From Clostridia bacterium (GTDB lineage: Bacteria; Bacillota; Clostridia; Oscillospirales; CAG-382), in the NCBI GenBank assembly GCA_017625615.1, contig JAGAKP010000007.1, positions 1 to 47,933 of the forward strand: a DNA stretch of 47,933 nt, written 5' to 3'. The translations under genes and the position numbers were made by a program. Under the pieces are notes generated by a model, which saw only the letters and a program-made list of their open reading frames with translations, was not told where the DNA came from and did no database searches. The stretch's first letter is position 1; each line of letters opens with the position of its first letter. Shown here in pieces: positions 26,232 to 34,199 of this stretch.

Positions 26232-26900
26232 TTGAGAACCAAGCTGAGAGACCGTATTCTTCCCACCTATACAAAGGGAGAAGAAATATTCAATATGGTG
26301 TCCCATATAGTGGGCGGTGCCTTTGCGGTAACGGCACTGGTGCTGTGCGTGGTGGTATCCGCACTCAAGGGAAGCGTCTACGGCGTGGTGACCTCCTCCG
26401 TATATGGCGCTACCATGATACTTTTGTACTGTATGTCGAGCATTTATCACGGCTTAAGACCGGGAATCGGCAAAAAGGTGCTTCAGATACTTGACCACTG
26501 TACCATATATCTGCTTATTGCGGGCACCTATACTCCGATACTTCTGTGCGCAATGCGTCCCGTTTATCCCGCCATTGCGTGGACTGTATTCGGTATCGAA
26601 TGGGGATGCGCCGCTTTGGCAATAACTCTTACTGCGATCGACCTTAAGCAATACAGAGTTTTTTCAATGATATGCTATATCGTTATGGGCTGGGCTATTA
26701 TTTTTGCAATAGTACCCACCCTGAAGGTTCTTACGTTAACGGGATTTTTGTACGTTCTCGGCGGTGGTATACTGTATACCATCGGCGCAGTGCTGTACGG
26801 TCTCGGCAAAAAGCGCCGTTATATGCACAACGCCTTCCACGTTTTCGTCATCGGCGGAAGCGTTTTACAGTTCCTCGGAATAATCTTTTACGCCCTTTAA
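26232..26900 (+). CDS. Hemolysin III / PAQR-family membrane protein
   Basis: 222 residues with seven predicted membrane helices, normal family length. Conserved metal-site segments are S-S-I-Y-H-G-L (about residues 67-73), D-H-C-T-I-Y-L-L-I-A-G-T-Y-T-P (about 85-99) and H-N-A-F-H-V-F-V near the C-terminus. PAQR proteins share the ceramidase-type zinc-hydrolase fold; the bacterial substrate is unknown, and the name hemolysin is historical. The start is a TTG with GGAGGT 7 nt upstream. A hotdog thioesterase gene follows after 14 bp. Confidence 0.88.
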   Translation: MRTKLRDRILPTYTKGEEIFNMVSHIVGGAFAVTALVLCVVVSALKGSVYGVVTSSVYGATMILLYCMSSIYHGLRPGIGKKVLQILDHCTIYLLIAGTYTPILLCAMRPVYPAIAWTVFGIEWGCAALAITLTAIDLKQYRVFSMICYIVMGWAIIFAIVPTLKVLTLTGFLYVLGGGILYTIGAVLYGLGKKRRYMHNAFHVFVIGGSVLQFLGIIFYAL

Positions 26901-26914
26901 AGGAGATTTAAGTT

Positions 26915-27301
26915 ATGCTTGCTACGGGAATAACACATACCATTTCATTTACCGTTACGGATACCCTTTCCGCCCGCAGTATGGGAAGCGGGTCTTTGGA
27001 CGTTCTTGCCACTCCCGCAATGATCGCGGGAATGGAAAACGTGTGTATGAATTGCGTTCAGCCCCACCTCGAAGGGGGCTTTACCACCGTGGGCACCAAG
27101 GTGGATATCTCTCATATCTCCGCAACTCCCGTGGGGGATACAGTCACCTTTACCTGCGTTTTAACGGAGGTCGACAGAAAAAGACTTGTTTTTTCCGTCG
27201 AAGCCTTTGACAGTGCGGGCAAAATAGGAGAGGGAACACATCAACGTTTTATCGTCGATTCGGTTAAATTCACAGAAAAAGCTTATTCAAAGAAAAAGTA
27301 G
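26915..27301 (+). CDS. Hotdog-fold thioesterase (FlK-like)
   Basis: A 128-residue single-domain hotdog protein. The segment L-A-T-P-A-M-I-A-G-M-E-N-V-C and the G-T-K-V-D-I-S-H strand match the fluoroacetyl-CoA thioesterase (FlK)-like family, many of whose members are general acyl-CoA thioesterases of unknown substrate. AAGGAG lies close before the ATG, and it follows the hemolysin-III gene by 14 bp, so both are expressed together. Fluoroacetate resistance itself is not implied. Confidence 0.85.
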   Translation: MLATGITHTISFTVTDTLSARSMGSGSLDVLATPAMIAGMENVCMNCVQPHLEGGFTTVGTKVDISHISATPVGDTVTFTCVLTEVDRKRLVFSVEAFDSAGKIGEGTHQRFIVDSVKFTEKAYSKKK

Positions 27302-27338
27302 CACATATTATCCGTTAACAGTTTGTACAAAATTACCC

Positions 27339-27366
27339 TTGAAAATGTTCACAAATATGCTATAAT
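27339..27366 (+). promoter_or_regulatory. Promoter of the carD operon
   Basis: -35 TTGAAA (27339-27344), 16-bp spacer, extended -10 TGCTATAAT with TATAAT at 27361-27366. Confidence 0.78.
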
Positions 27367-27415
27367 AATTATAGGAAAATAAGGTACAAATCTGAACGGA
27401 AAGGCGTGGTGCGAA

Positions 27416-27925
27416 ATGTTTTCCAAGGGTGAATATGTAGTTTATGCGACGAATGGGATATGCCTCATCGAAGATATAGGCCCCATGCGCAATTCCGAGG
27501 ATACGGATAAAACCTATTATATCCTTCGTCCCAACAACAGTCAGGCGTCTGTTTTGTACGTTCCGTTGGACAGCGAGATACTTTGTGCGAAAATGCGTTA
27601 CGTTTTCACAAAGGCAGAGCTTGAGCAGATCCTTGCAGACGTAAAAAGCGATTGCTTTGAGTGGATAGACGAAAGAAAAAACCGTATGAACGCCTTCCGT
27701 GAAATGCTTCACAGCGGCGATATGAAGGTGCTCATTCTCCTTGCAGGCTGTATTTACAGAAAGCGTGATGCCCTCGATAAAGCGGGAAAGCGTCTTTCCG
27801 ATGCTGACGAGCACGTGCTTAAATCCGCAGTCCGCATTGTTGAGGAGGAATTTGCGTGGGTGCTCGGCATCCCCAGATCGGGCGTAAGCAAATACATAAA
27901 GGATTCATTAAGTAACACCAAATAG
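27416..27925 (+). CDS. CarD-family transcription regulator
   Basis: A 169-residue protein. The N-terminal RNA-polymerase-interacting Tudor-like domain (about residues 1-60) reads F-S-K-G-E-Y-V-V-Y-A-T-N-G-I-C and the C-terminal helical part (about 70-165) ends with a V-E-E-E-F-A-W-V-L-G-I type segment usual for the family. CarD proteins bind RNA polymerase and stabilise open promoters. The protein is linked with a cytidylate-kinase-like gene 17 bp downstream. Confidence 0.88.
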   Translation: MFSKGEYVVYATNGICLIEDIGPMRNSEDTDKTYYILRPNNSQASVLYVPLDSEILCAKMRYVFTKAELEQILADVKSDCFEWIDERKNRMNAFREMLHSGDMKVLILLAGCIYRKRDALDKAGKRLSDADEHVLKSAVRIVEEEFAWVLGIPRSGVSKYIKDSLSNTK

Positions 27926-27942
27926 CTTTCGGAGGTTCTTAT

Positions 27943-28548
27943 ATGAAATGGAATATTCTGGCGTTGGGACGTCAGTTCGGCAGCGGCGGCAGAACTATCG
28001 CAAAAAAGGTTGCCGAGGAAATGGGAATTCCTTATTACGATAAGGAGATAGTCGAAAAAGTGGCCTTGGAAACGGGCTTTTCTCAGGATTACATAGAACA
28101 GATGGGCGAGCACGCCCGCGGTAAAAGCGAATGGTCATACGCCTTTTCCAACCCCGGTGTTCCCGGTATTATGGGCGGAATGTCCGCTTCGGATTTTCTG
28201 TGGGTAATACAGCGCAAGGTCATTCTCGACCTTGCCGAAAAGGGCCCCTGCGTCATCGTCGGCAGATGTGCGGATCAGATACTTAAGGACCGTGACGACG
28301 TGCTTCGCGTATTTATCCACGCCTCCGACCAATTCCGTGCAGAGCGTATCGTCCGTCTTTACGGCGAAAGTGAAAAGAAGCCCGAAAAACGCCTTGCCGA
28401 TAAGGACGCAAAGCGCCGCGTTCACTATAAGCACTACACCGGCGAGGAATGGGGAGACACCTTTACTCACCACCTCTGCCTTGACAGCAGCGTTATCGGC
28501 GTAGACAAGTGTGCCGAAATGATAGTTTCGGTAATGAAAAACGGCTGA
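27943..28548 (+). CDS. Cytidylate kinase-like family protein
   Basis: 201 residues. The P-loop-type start L-G-R-Q-F-G-S-G-G-R-T-I-A (about residues 7-19) with two glycines in place of the usual G-K-S/T, the Y-Y-D-K-E-I segment and G-P-C-V-I-V-G-R-C-A-D mark the cytidylate-kinase-like family (PF13189), not the canonical CMP kinase. A C-terminal H-H-L-C-L-D-S-S motif is also typical. Substrate is unknown. GGAGG lies before the ATG, and the gene follows carD closely. Confidence 0.85.
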   Translation: MKWNILALGRQFGSGGRTIAKKVAEEMGIPYYDKEIVEKVALETGFSQDYIEQMGEHARGKSEWSYAFSNPGVPGIMGGMSASDFLWVIQRKVILDLAEKGPCVIVGRCADQILKDRDDVLRVFIHASDQFRAERIVRLYGESEKKPEKRLADKDAKRRVHYKHYTGEEWGDTFTHHLCLDSSVIGVDKCAEMIVSVMKNG

Positions 28549-28621
28549 TTATAAGTGCTTTCCAAGAGAAAACAACAATAGCGTATTAATTACAGTCAGC
28601 TTTGATGCGCAGTAAATAACT

Positions 28622-28657
28622 AACCCCGACAGATTTTGTTGTCTGTCGGGGTTCTTT
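28622..28657. terminator. Terminator between the CMK-like and DUF4240 genes
   Basis: 12-bp stem (28622-28633 with 28642-28653), 8-nt loop, then C and a T-run. It lies between convergent genes. Confidence 0.87.
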
Positions 28658-29127
28658 TATTTTGTTCGAAATATTGGAATCCAGCGCCGTCTCCAACCGT
28701 CGACATTGCTTCCGGTTTCATAGGATTTAGTTGTACTATATGAATAATCATCAGGGGATTTACCATGTTTTTTCGCCCAAGACCACATGGGAACATATAA
28801 GATTGACTCAAATTCCATATTCCATAGGTTGCTGATTTTCCCCGATTTTACCTTATTGTAATAGTCTTCTCCATTGATCAACGCAACACATCTGGAATAA
28901 AGAAAAGTATCATCATTGTGAGTATCGCATTTGCAAGCTATATCATAATTTTTTCTTGTATCCAAATCATACAGCAACTCTGCCATAATCTCTTCAAAGG
29001 AGAATATGGTTTCGTCCGACTGCTCCGCTAAATACTCTATTAAGGGCTCCAACACTTTATCGTCATCACCGGATTCATCCCAATTACAAACGGTCATAAT
29101 TATTTCAAAAAACTGTTTTTTGTCCAT
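28657..29127 (-). CDS. DUF4240-like protein
   Basis: 156 residues starting at ATG 29127 with GGAGAAG about 10 nt upstream. The F-F-E-I-I start, the F-S-F-E-E-I-M-A-E-L-L-Y-D-L-D segment and D-D-T-F-L-Y-S-R-C-V-A-L-I-N-G-E-D-Y-Y resemble DUF4240, a family of unknown function linked to polymorphic-toxin immunity and WGR-type neighbourhoods. The codons are more A/T-rich than in neighbouring genes, a hint of recent transfer. No toxin gene sits next to it. Confidence 0.65.
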   Translation of the reverse strand: MDKKQFFEIIMTVCNWDESGDDDKVLEPLIEYLAEQSDETIFSFEEIMAELLYDLDTRKNYDIACKCDTHNDDTFLYSRCVALINGEDYYNKVKSGKISNLWNMEFESILYVPMWSWAKKHGKSPDDYSYSTTKSYETGSNVDGWRRRWIPIFRTK

Positions 29128-29180
29128 ATTACTCTTCTCCGTCAAATTCTTATTTATCGTTCTGTTTTATCGCTGCTTGT

Positions 29181-30191
29181 TTATATGATATCCGTTACGG
29201 TAAGCACGCCTTCGCCGGAAATAAACTTAATTTCCTTTCCAGCGTAGGTAAAACCGTATTCCTTGTCGTCATTTCGCTTGTATGCGGGTCGCGGATCGTC
29301 ACGTAACGCGCCTATAAGCCCCGAAAGCTTTTCTGCAGGCAGCTTTTCTCTCAGCCCGTCGGGAATTATTACTTCTATTTCATAATCCTTTTTTTCGTCG
29401 GCAAAGCCGCTTACCGCATCGGGCACGCTGTCTGCAAAGCTGAGGTAGGGCTTTATATCGTATACGGGCGTGCCGTCGCACATATCGGTGCCCGAAACGT
29501 AAAGAATACCCTTTTCACAGTCAATTTTTTCGAGCCTTACGCAGGACATTCCTATGGAATTGGGACGGAAGGGAGATCTCGTTGCAAAAACACCCATGCG
29601 CGTGTTTCCTCCAAGCCGCGGCGGACGCACCGTCGGCGACCAATCCTCTCGCTCCGCCTTTGAAAATCCCCACAGTATCCATATATGGGAGTATCCCTCC
29701 AATCCGCGCAACGCTTCCTTTACGCGGTATTGGGGCAAAAATTCTATATATCCCTTTATCTCATCAACAAGTCCTCCTTGTCTCGGCAAGCCGAACTTGG
29801 TGGGGAAATCGTTTTTTACTCTGCCGATAATCTTCAGCGCAGGACCGATGAGCTGTATACCAATGGCAACCACACCGTGCTCTTTTTCTGCTTCCTCGGT
29901 GTAATAAGCACGCATGCTGTCCGCAAGCTGCCGTGCCGTCCAACGTCTGTAGGGCTCACCCTCACAGCCAAGAGCGGAAAAAAGGGATAGAAAGCTGTCA
30001 AAGGTCTTTATATACGTTACGGCGGTTTTCACCGTCTCGCCCGTGTCTCTGTTGGTAAAGATTATAGTATCACCAACGGCAACCCTTTTTCGCTTTTCAT
30101 CGTAAAGCCTGTATTCCGCGGTTTTTATTCCGTTGTATATGCTGTCAAATGGCTCGGTGGCAAGAAACATATTGTGTATCAGGTCGATCAC
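29181..30191 (-). CDS. ASCH domain fused to TrmO-type tRNA m6t6A37 methyltransferase
   Basis: 336 residues in two parts. The N-terminal ASCH domain (about 8-115) has P-F-D-S-I-Y-N-G-I-K-T-A-E-Y-R-L-Y-D-E-K-R and V-G-D-T-I-I-F, an RNA-binding fold. The C-terminal part (about 118-335) is TrmO/TsaA-like: E-G-Y-S-H-I-W-I-L-W-G-F, R-P-P-R-L-G-G-N-T-R-M-G-V-F-A-T-R-S-P-F-R-P-N and L-Y-V-S-G-T-D-M-C-D-G-T-P-V-Y-D-I-K-P-Y. TrmO N6-methylates threonylcarbamoyl-adenosine 37 in tRNA-Thr. Most TrmO proteins lack an ASCH half. The start is uncertain: GTG 30191 sits inside a GAGGTG that could itself be the ribosome binding site of a CTG at 30182; ATG 30170 is later. Confidence 0.87.
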   Translation of the reverse strand: MIDLIHNMFLATEPFDSIYNGIKTAEYRLYDEKRKRVAVGDTIIFTNRDTGETVKTAVTYIKTFDSFLSLFSALGCEGEPYRRWTARQLADSMRAYYTEEAEKEHGVVAIGIQLIGPALKIIGRVKNDFPTKFGLPRQGGLVDEIKGYIEFLPQYRVKEALRGLEGYSHIWILWGFSKAEREDWSPTVRPPRLGGNTRMGVFATRSPFRPNSIGMSCVRLEKIDCEKGILYVSGTDMCDGTPVYDIKPYLSFADSVPDAVSGFADEKKDYEIEVIIPDGLREKLPAEKLSGLIGALRDDPRPAYKRNDDKEYGFTYAGKEIKFISGEGVLTVTDII

Positions 30192-30235
30192 CTCTTTCTA
30201 CGGTATTGTAACACATCAGAGCCTCTTTTTCAATC

Positions 30236-30264
30236 TTGACTTTTCCAATAAGCTAATGTAAAAT
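30236..30264 (+). promoter_or_regulatory. Promoter of the 30.3-34 kb gene pair
   Basis: -35 TTGACT (30236-30241), 17-bp spacer, -10 TAAAAT (30259-30264). Confidence 0.75.
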
Positions 30265-30293
30265 TAAAAAAGTAAAGGCGGTGAAAAGCAAAT

Positions 30294-31373
30294 ATGCATA
30301 TTTCTCTTTCTTCTGCGGATATGGCGCGAGTTGAACGGCTTGAGAAAACACGCAAAACCAACTTCCGTTTTACCTCGCTTATGAGCAGATATTTAAATCT
30401 TTTTCCCGACGGAGTTAAGGCAGAATTCGTTTCCGAGCTTGTTGCCGAATTCGGTGCCACGCCCGAGGAAGCCTTTTGCGCCGCACTTACAGCCCTCTTG
30501 GGGCTTGATACCGAAAACGACGATGACAGAATTATTATAAGAAAATATCTTCCCAACGCCGTCAAATGTCTGGATTCATTTTATTACCGCAGTAATCCCT
30601 ATTACCGCGAGGTGAAAATAAACCCCGCTTCCCAAAATGGATGGGAGCTTAAGGAAATGTCACTTGCTCCCTGGGAAGGGTTTGTGTATAACGATCCCGT
30701 CCTGCTCCCCGATTATACCGAAATACCCCGCATCGGCTTTTTCAGGGATACCTTTTCCTTTCCCGCCGTCCTTGAAAACGGCAGGGAATGGATGACTCTT
30801 ATGCCCAATGAAACTGCCACGCTCGAAAACGCCGTTTCCCGTTGCTTCGGTAACGTGGTAACCTACGGACTCGGGCTCGGCTATTTTGCGTATATGGCTT
30901 CCCGCAAGGAAAACGTAAAAAGCGTCACCGTAGTGGAAAAGGATAAAAACGTGATCGACCTTTTCACAAGCCGTCTGCTTCCTCTTTTTCCCAATAAGGA
31001 TAAGATAACCGTTGTAAACGAGGACGCCTTCGTCCACGCGGAAAAGACTTTGCCCTTTGGCGGGTATGATTACGTTCTTGCGGATATCTGGCACGACGCA
31101 GGCGACGGACTTCCTTTGTATCTCCGCTTCCGCAAAGCAGCGGAAAAAACTAAAAATATCAAGTGGGATTATTGGCTTGAGGAAACTATAATCACTTACG
31201 TACGATGGCCCGTGTTCGGCGAAATATATAATTGCATTAAAAGCGGCGTTGACTCTGCTTTGTTTCCCGATACGGAAATTAAAAGCTTTGAGGATATACA
31301 AAATATACTTTCCTTTGAATTTTTACGCTCACACGCTTGTGAGATCGGCGACTTTTTCAAAATACAGGAGTGA
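30294..31373 (+). CDS. Uncharacterised protein with SAM-methyltransferase-like fold
   Basis: 359 residues, cytosolic. The second half has a Rossmann pattern: V-V-T-Y-G-L-G-L-G-Y-F-A-Y-M-A (SAM-loop-like, about 184-198), V-T-V-V-E-K-D-K-N-V-I-D-L-F (acidic end of strand 2), and Y-D-Y-V-L-A-D-I-W-H-D (about 259-269), reminiscent of spermidine-synthase-type or methyltransferase folds. The first half is helical with no recognised motif. I cannot name the substrate. It is followed after 6 bp by the GH20 gene, whose ribosome binding site lies in its end, so the two are probably coupled. Confidence 0.7.
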   Translation: MHISLSSADMARVERLEKTRKTNFRFTSLMSRYLNLFPDGVKAEFVSELVAEFGATPEEAFCAALTALLGLDTENDDDRIIIRKYLPNAVKCLDSFYYRSNPYYREVKINPASQNGWELKEMSLAPWEGFVYNDPVLLPDYTEIPRIGFFRDTFSFPAVLENGREWMTLMPNETATLENAVSRCFGNVVTYGLGLGYFAYMASRKENVKSVTVVEKDKNVIDLFTSRLLPLFPNKDKITVVNEDAFVHAEKTLPFGGYDYVLADIWHDAGDGLPLYLRFRKAAEKTKNIKWDYWLEETIITYVRWPVFGEIYNCIKSGVDSALFPDTEIKSFEDIQNILSFEFLRSHACEIGDFFKIQE

Positions 31374-31379
31374 AACTGA

Positions 31380-34052
31380 ATGAAAAAACGTATTCTTGCT
31401 CTCTTACTTTCTGCGGCGGCAGTTATGCCTCTTTGCTGTATCGGCAACACGGGCGCGGCAGGGGCAAACAAGGCTCCCACAGTTATTCCCGCTATCCGTG
31501 AATGGGAAGGCGGTATCGGCGAATTTACTCTCGGAGATACCGTGACTATCAACGCCAAAAACGCCGTTATTTCCGAAGCGAAGGTTGACATAATCATCAA
31601 TTCCTTCTCCCAATATCTCGGCATTGCCGTCACCTTTACGAATGACGGGGGAGATATCGTTCTCGTCACCGATAAAAGCGACGGCGGTCTCGGCACCGAC
31701 GGCTATACCATGGAGATAACCGAGGATACCATAACCGTAAAAGCTCCCGAGGATATCGGACTTTTATACGGAATATACACGATTCTTCAGTCCGTAAAGG
31801 CTGACGGATACGTACCCTGCGGCAAGGCGAGGGATTACAGCTATTATCAGATACGCGGCGGTATGCTTGACGTTGCCCGCGCCTGGATCCCTCTTGAATT
31901 TGTTGAGGAGATAACCAAATATTATTCCTTTTTCAAGCTTAATGAGATCCATCTTCATATTAACGATGCGGGCGCAAACGCCTATTCCGCTTTCCGTCTT
32001 GAAAGCGACGTTGAAGGTCTTACCGCCACTGACGGTTACTATACTAAGGACGAGTACCGCGCATATCAGAAGCGTATGCTTGAATACGGCGTTACCGTCA
32101 TTACCGAAATCGACACTCCCGCTCATTCTCATTGCTTCAACAACGTAAACAAGGATTATATGCTTGACGGCGGTCATCTTGATATCTCCAAGCCCGAGGT
32201 TATTCAGTTCGTCAAGGACCTTTTTGATGAATATATGCTTGGCGACGATCCCGTTTTCGTCAACAAGGTAGTGCATATCGGCACCGACGAGTACCCCGCA
32301 GGCTACAACGAGCTTATGCGCGCTTATACGGACGAGCTTATAAAGCACGCCAACTCCCGTGGATATACCCCCCGCTTCTGGGGCTCCTTCGGTAATCAGG
32401 GCTTCAACGGAGAAACTCCCGTTTCAAGCGATGCACAGGCAAACTTCTGGGCAGTAGAGCTTTCCGATTACAAGACCTTGTTTGAAATGGGCTACGATAT
32501 CATCAACACCTGCGGTCCGGTTCTGTATATCGTTCCCGGCGGAAACTACGGCTTTGCCGATTATTATAATCTTGAAGCGCTCTATTCCTCTTGGTACGTA
32601 AACTATATGGGATTTGACGCTTCCACCGCAGTGGATGCCGACCACGAGCAGCTTCTCGGCGGCAACTTTGCTCTTTGGAACGACCTTTATACCGATTACA
32701 GCGGATTTTCTGTTTTCGATATTTTCGACCGTCTCCGCGGCGGTGTCTGCCTTATGTCGGAAAAGACCTGGTGCGGCGAGCAGACGAGAAAGATCGATGC
32801 AAATGATTTCGTTTCCCGCTACGAAAAGCTTTCTCTCTTTTCTCCCGAGGGCGACCCCGGCAGACATAACGTTGCCGATATAGACGGCGAAGTCCCCGAG
32901 GGCGTCCGTTCTATGGGCTGGCCCTACGTCGCAACCCTTGACGTGACCGCAAACTCTCTCGACGGCGGCTTTACCTTGCTGGGCGGTCAGGACGGCGAGC
33001 TTTACGTTGCTGCTGACGGTACCGTCGGCTTCAAGCGCGGCGTATACGATTTCAAATACAAATACAAGCTTCCCGTAGGCGAAAAAACCTCGCTCAAGCT
33101 TGTTGCCGATAACAAAAAGACGGTACTCGTTGTAAACGATACTTATTTCTACACTCCCGTAAACAACAAAAATTCTTCTCTTACCCGCAGCTCTACCTTC
33201 ACGCTTCCTCTTGAGGAGATGGGAAAAGGACTTGACGGCAAGATCGAATCCCTTAAGGTTGTCAGCGGTACGGAGGACCTCAGCGCCCGCGTGCTCAACG
33301 GCAACTATGCTTTGGGAAAAACCGCCACCGTATCTGCTCTTGAGGTTGATGACGGACGCTTCACGCCGGACCTCGCCTTGGACGGAAACACCGCAACACG
33401 CGTGTCCTTCTCCGCAAAGGCAGACCTGCAGTGGATGATAGTCGACCTCGGCTCGGTGCGCACCGTTGACAGAGTGGTAATTCAGTTTAACGAGCATATT
33501 TCGGACTACAATATTTTCGTGTCAGAAGACGGCGAGACCTTCACCGAGGTTGCACACGAGCAGAAGGGTGAGGACAGAGCAAAGCAGACCGACGAGGTCA
33601 AGTTCGAGCCCGTAAAGGCGCGCTATATAAAATATCAGCAGAACAAGCGGTTTTATATAGCCGATTGGAACGCATATTACAGCGGCGGTATACTTGAATT
33701 CGAGGTTTACGGCTTTGACGATAAGCCCTATAAGCAGCTTGTAAACAAGGCTCTTGATCATATCGTTGCAGGCGCGCCTAATTCGATGAAGACCGCAATG
33801 AACGCTCTCGACAGTTATCTCGATAACGACGAAATATACGATACCCACCTTGCGGCATTAACTGAAGCTCTTGAAGCGGAGATCTCCGCATACGAAAAAA
33901 CCATGGAAGCAGAGTCTTCCGATATCTCGGACACGTCCTCTTCTTTAGGTTCTTCTGAAGGAAACGCAGGCGCTTGGATAGCTGCGGCTGTCGGCGCAGC
34001 TGCAGGAATTGCCGTCGCAGCGTTCTTCATATTCAAAAAGAAAAAGAAGTAA
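31380..34052 (+). CDS. GH20 beta-N-acetylhexosaminidase with CBM32, membrane-tethered
   Basis: 890 residues. Signal peptide (about 1-28); GH20b-type domain (about 33-150); GH20 barrel (about 155-480) with R-G-G-M-L-D-V-A-R, H-L-H-I-N-D and the catalytic pair Asp303-Glu304 in H-I-G-T-D-E-Y; a beta-rich spacer; a discoidin/CBM32 domain (about 640-780; A-L-G-K-T-A-T-V-S start, Y-I-K-Y, E-F-E-V-Y-G end); a helical segment; a Ser/Asp linker; a membrane helix and K-K-K-K-K tail. It likely removes terminal GlcNAc/GalNAc from host glycans or chitin oligomers at the cell surface. AGGAG lies 9 nt before the ATG, inside the preceding gene. Confidence 0.92.
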   Translation: MKKRILALLLSAAAVMPLCCIGNTGAAGANKAPTVIPAIREWEGGIGEFTLGDTVTINAKNAVISEAKVDIIINSFSQYLGIAVTFTNDGGDIVLVTDKSDGGLGTDGYTMEITEDTITVKAPEDIGLLYGIYTILQSVKADGYVPCGKARDYSYYQIRGGMLDVARAWIPLEFVEEITKYYSFFKLNEIHLHINDAGANAYSAFRLESDVEGLTATDGYYTKDEYRAYQKRMLEYGVTVITEIDTPAHSHCFNNVNKDYMLDGGHLDISKPEVIQFVKDLFDEYMLGDDPVFVNKVVHIGTDEYPAGYNELMRAYTDELIKHANSRGYTPRFWGSFGNQGFNGETPVSSDAQANFWAVELSDYKTLFEMGYDIINTCGPVLYIVPGGNYGFADYYNLEALYSSWYVNYMGFDASTAVDADHEQLLGGNFALWNDLYTDYSGFSVFDIFDRLRGGVCLMSEKTWCGEQTRKIDANDFVSRYEKLSLFSPEGDPGRHNVADIDGEVPEGVRSMGWPYVATLDVTANSLDGGFTLLGGQDGELYVAADGTVGFKRGVYDFKYKYKLPVGEKTSLKLVADNKKTVLVVNDTYFYTPVNNKNSSLTRSSTFTLPLEEMGKGLDGKIESLKVVSGTEDLSARVLNGNYALGKTATVSALEVDDGRFTPDLALDGNTATRVSFSAKADLQWMIVDLGSVRTVDRVVIQFNEHISDYNIFVSEDGETFTEVAHEQKGEDRAKQTDEVKFEPVKARYIKYQQNKRFYIADWNAYYSGGILEFEVYGFDDKPYKQLVNKALDHIVAGAPNSMKTAMNALDSYLDNDEIYDTHLAALTEALEAEISAYEKTMEAESSDISDTSSSLGSSEGNAGAWIAAAVGAAAGIAVAAFFIFKKKKK

Positions 34053-34059
34053 GCAAATC

Positions 34060-34090
34060 AAAATGCACCGTCTGTATAGCGGTGCATTTT
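34060..34090 (+). terminator. Terminator after the GH20 gene
   Basis: 11-bp stem (34060-34070 with 34080-34090), 9-nt loop; the T's lie at the end of the stem. Confidence 0.75.
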
Positions 34091-34125
34091 CAACTATTGG
34101 TTGAAAAATCTCGTTTTCACAGTTA

Positions 34126-34154
34126 TTGTTTTAATGATATTACCGTGCTATAAT
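34126..34154 (+). promoter_or_regulatory. Promoter of the XRE gene
   Basis: -35 TTGTTT (34126-34131), 17-bp spacer, extended -10 TGCTATAAT (TATAAT 34149-34154). Confidence 0.75.
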
Positions 34155-34199
34155 TGATATCACAAGGAAGGCGCCCCTTGACAAATAGGAGGTACGCAA

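Noticed and set aside
32424-33497. A 357-codon minus-strand open frame inside the GH20 gene
   Set aside because: The plus-strand GH20 and CBM32 motifs explain this stretch.
34178-34183. TTGACA box just before the XRE gene
   Set aside because: It overlaps the region of the Shine-Dalgarno with no -10 box at a usable distance before the ATG. The promoter at 34126-34154 fits better.
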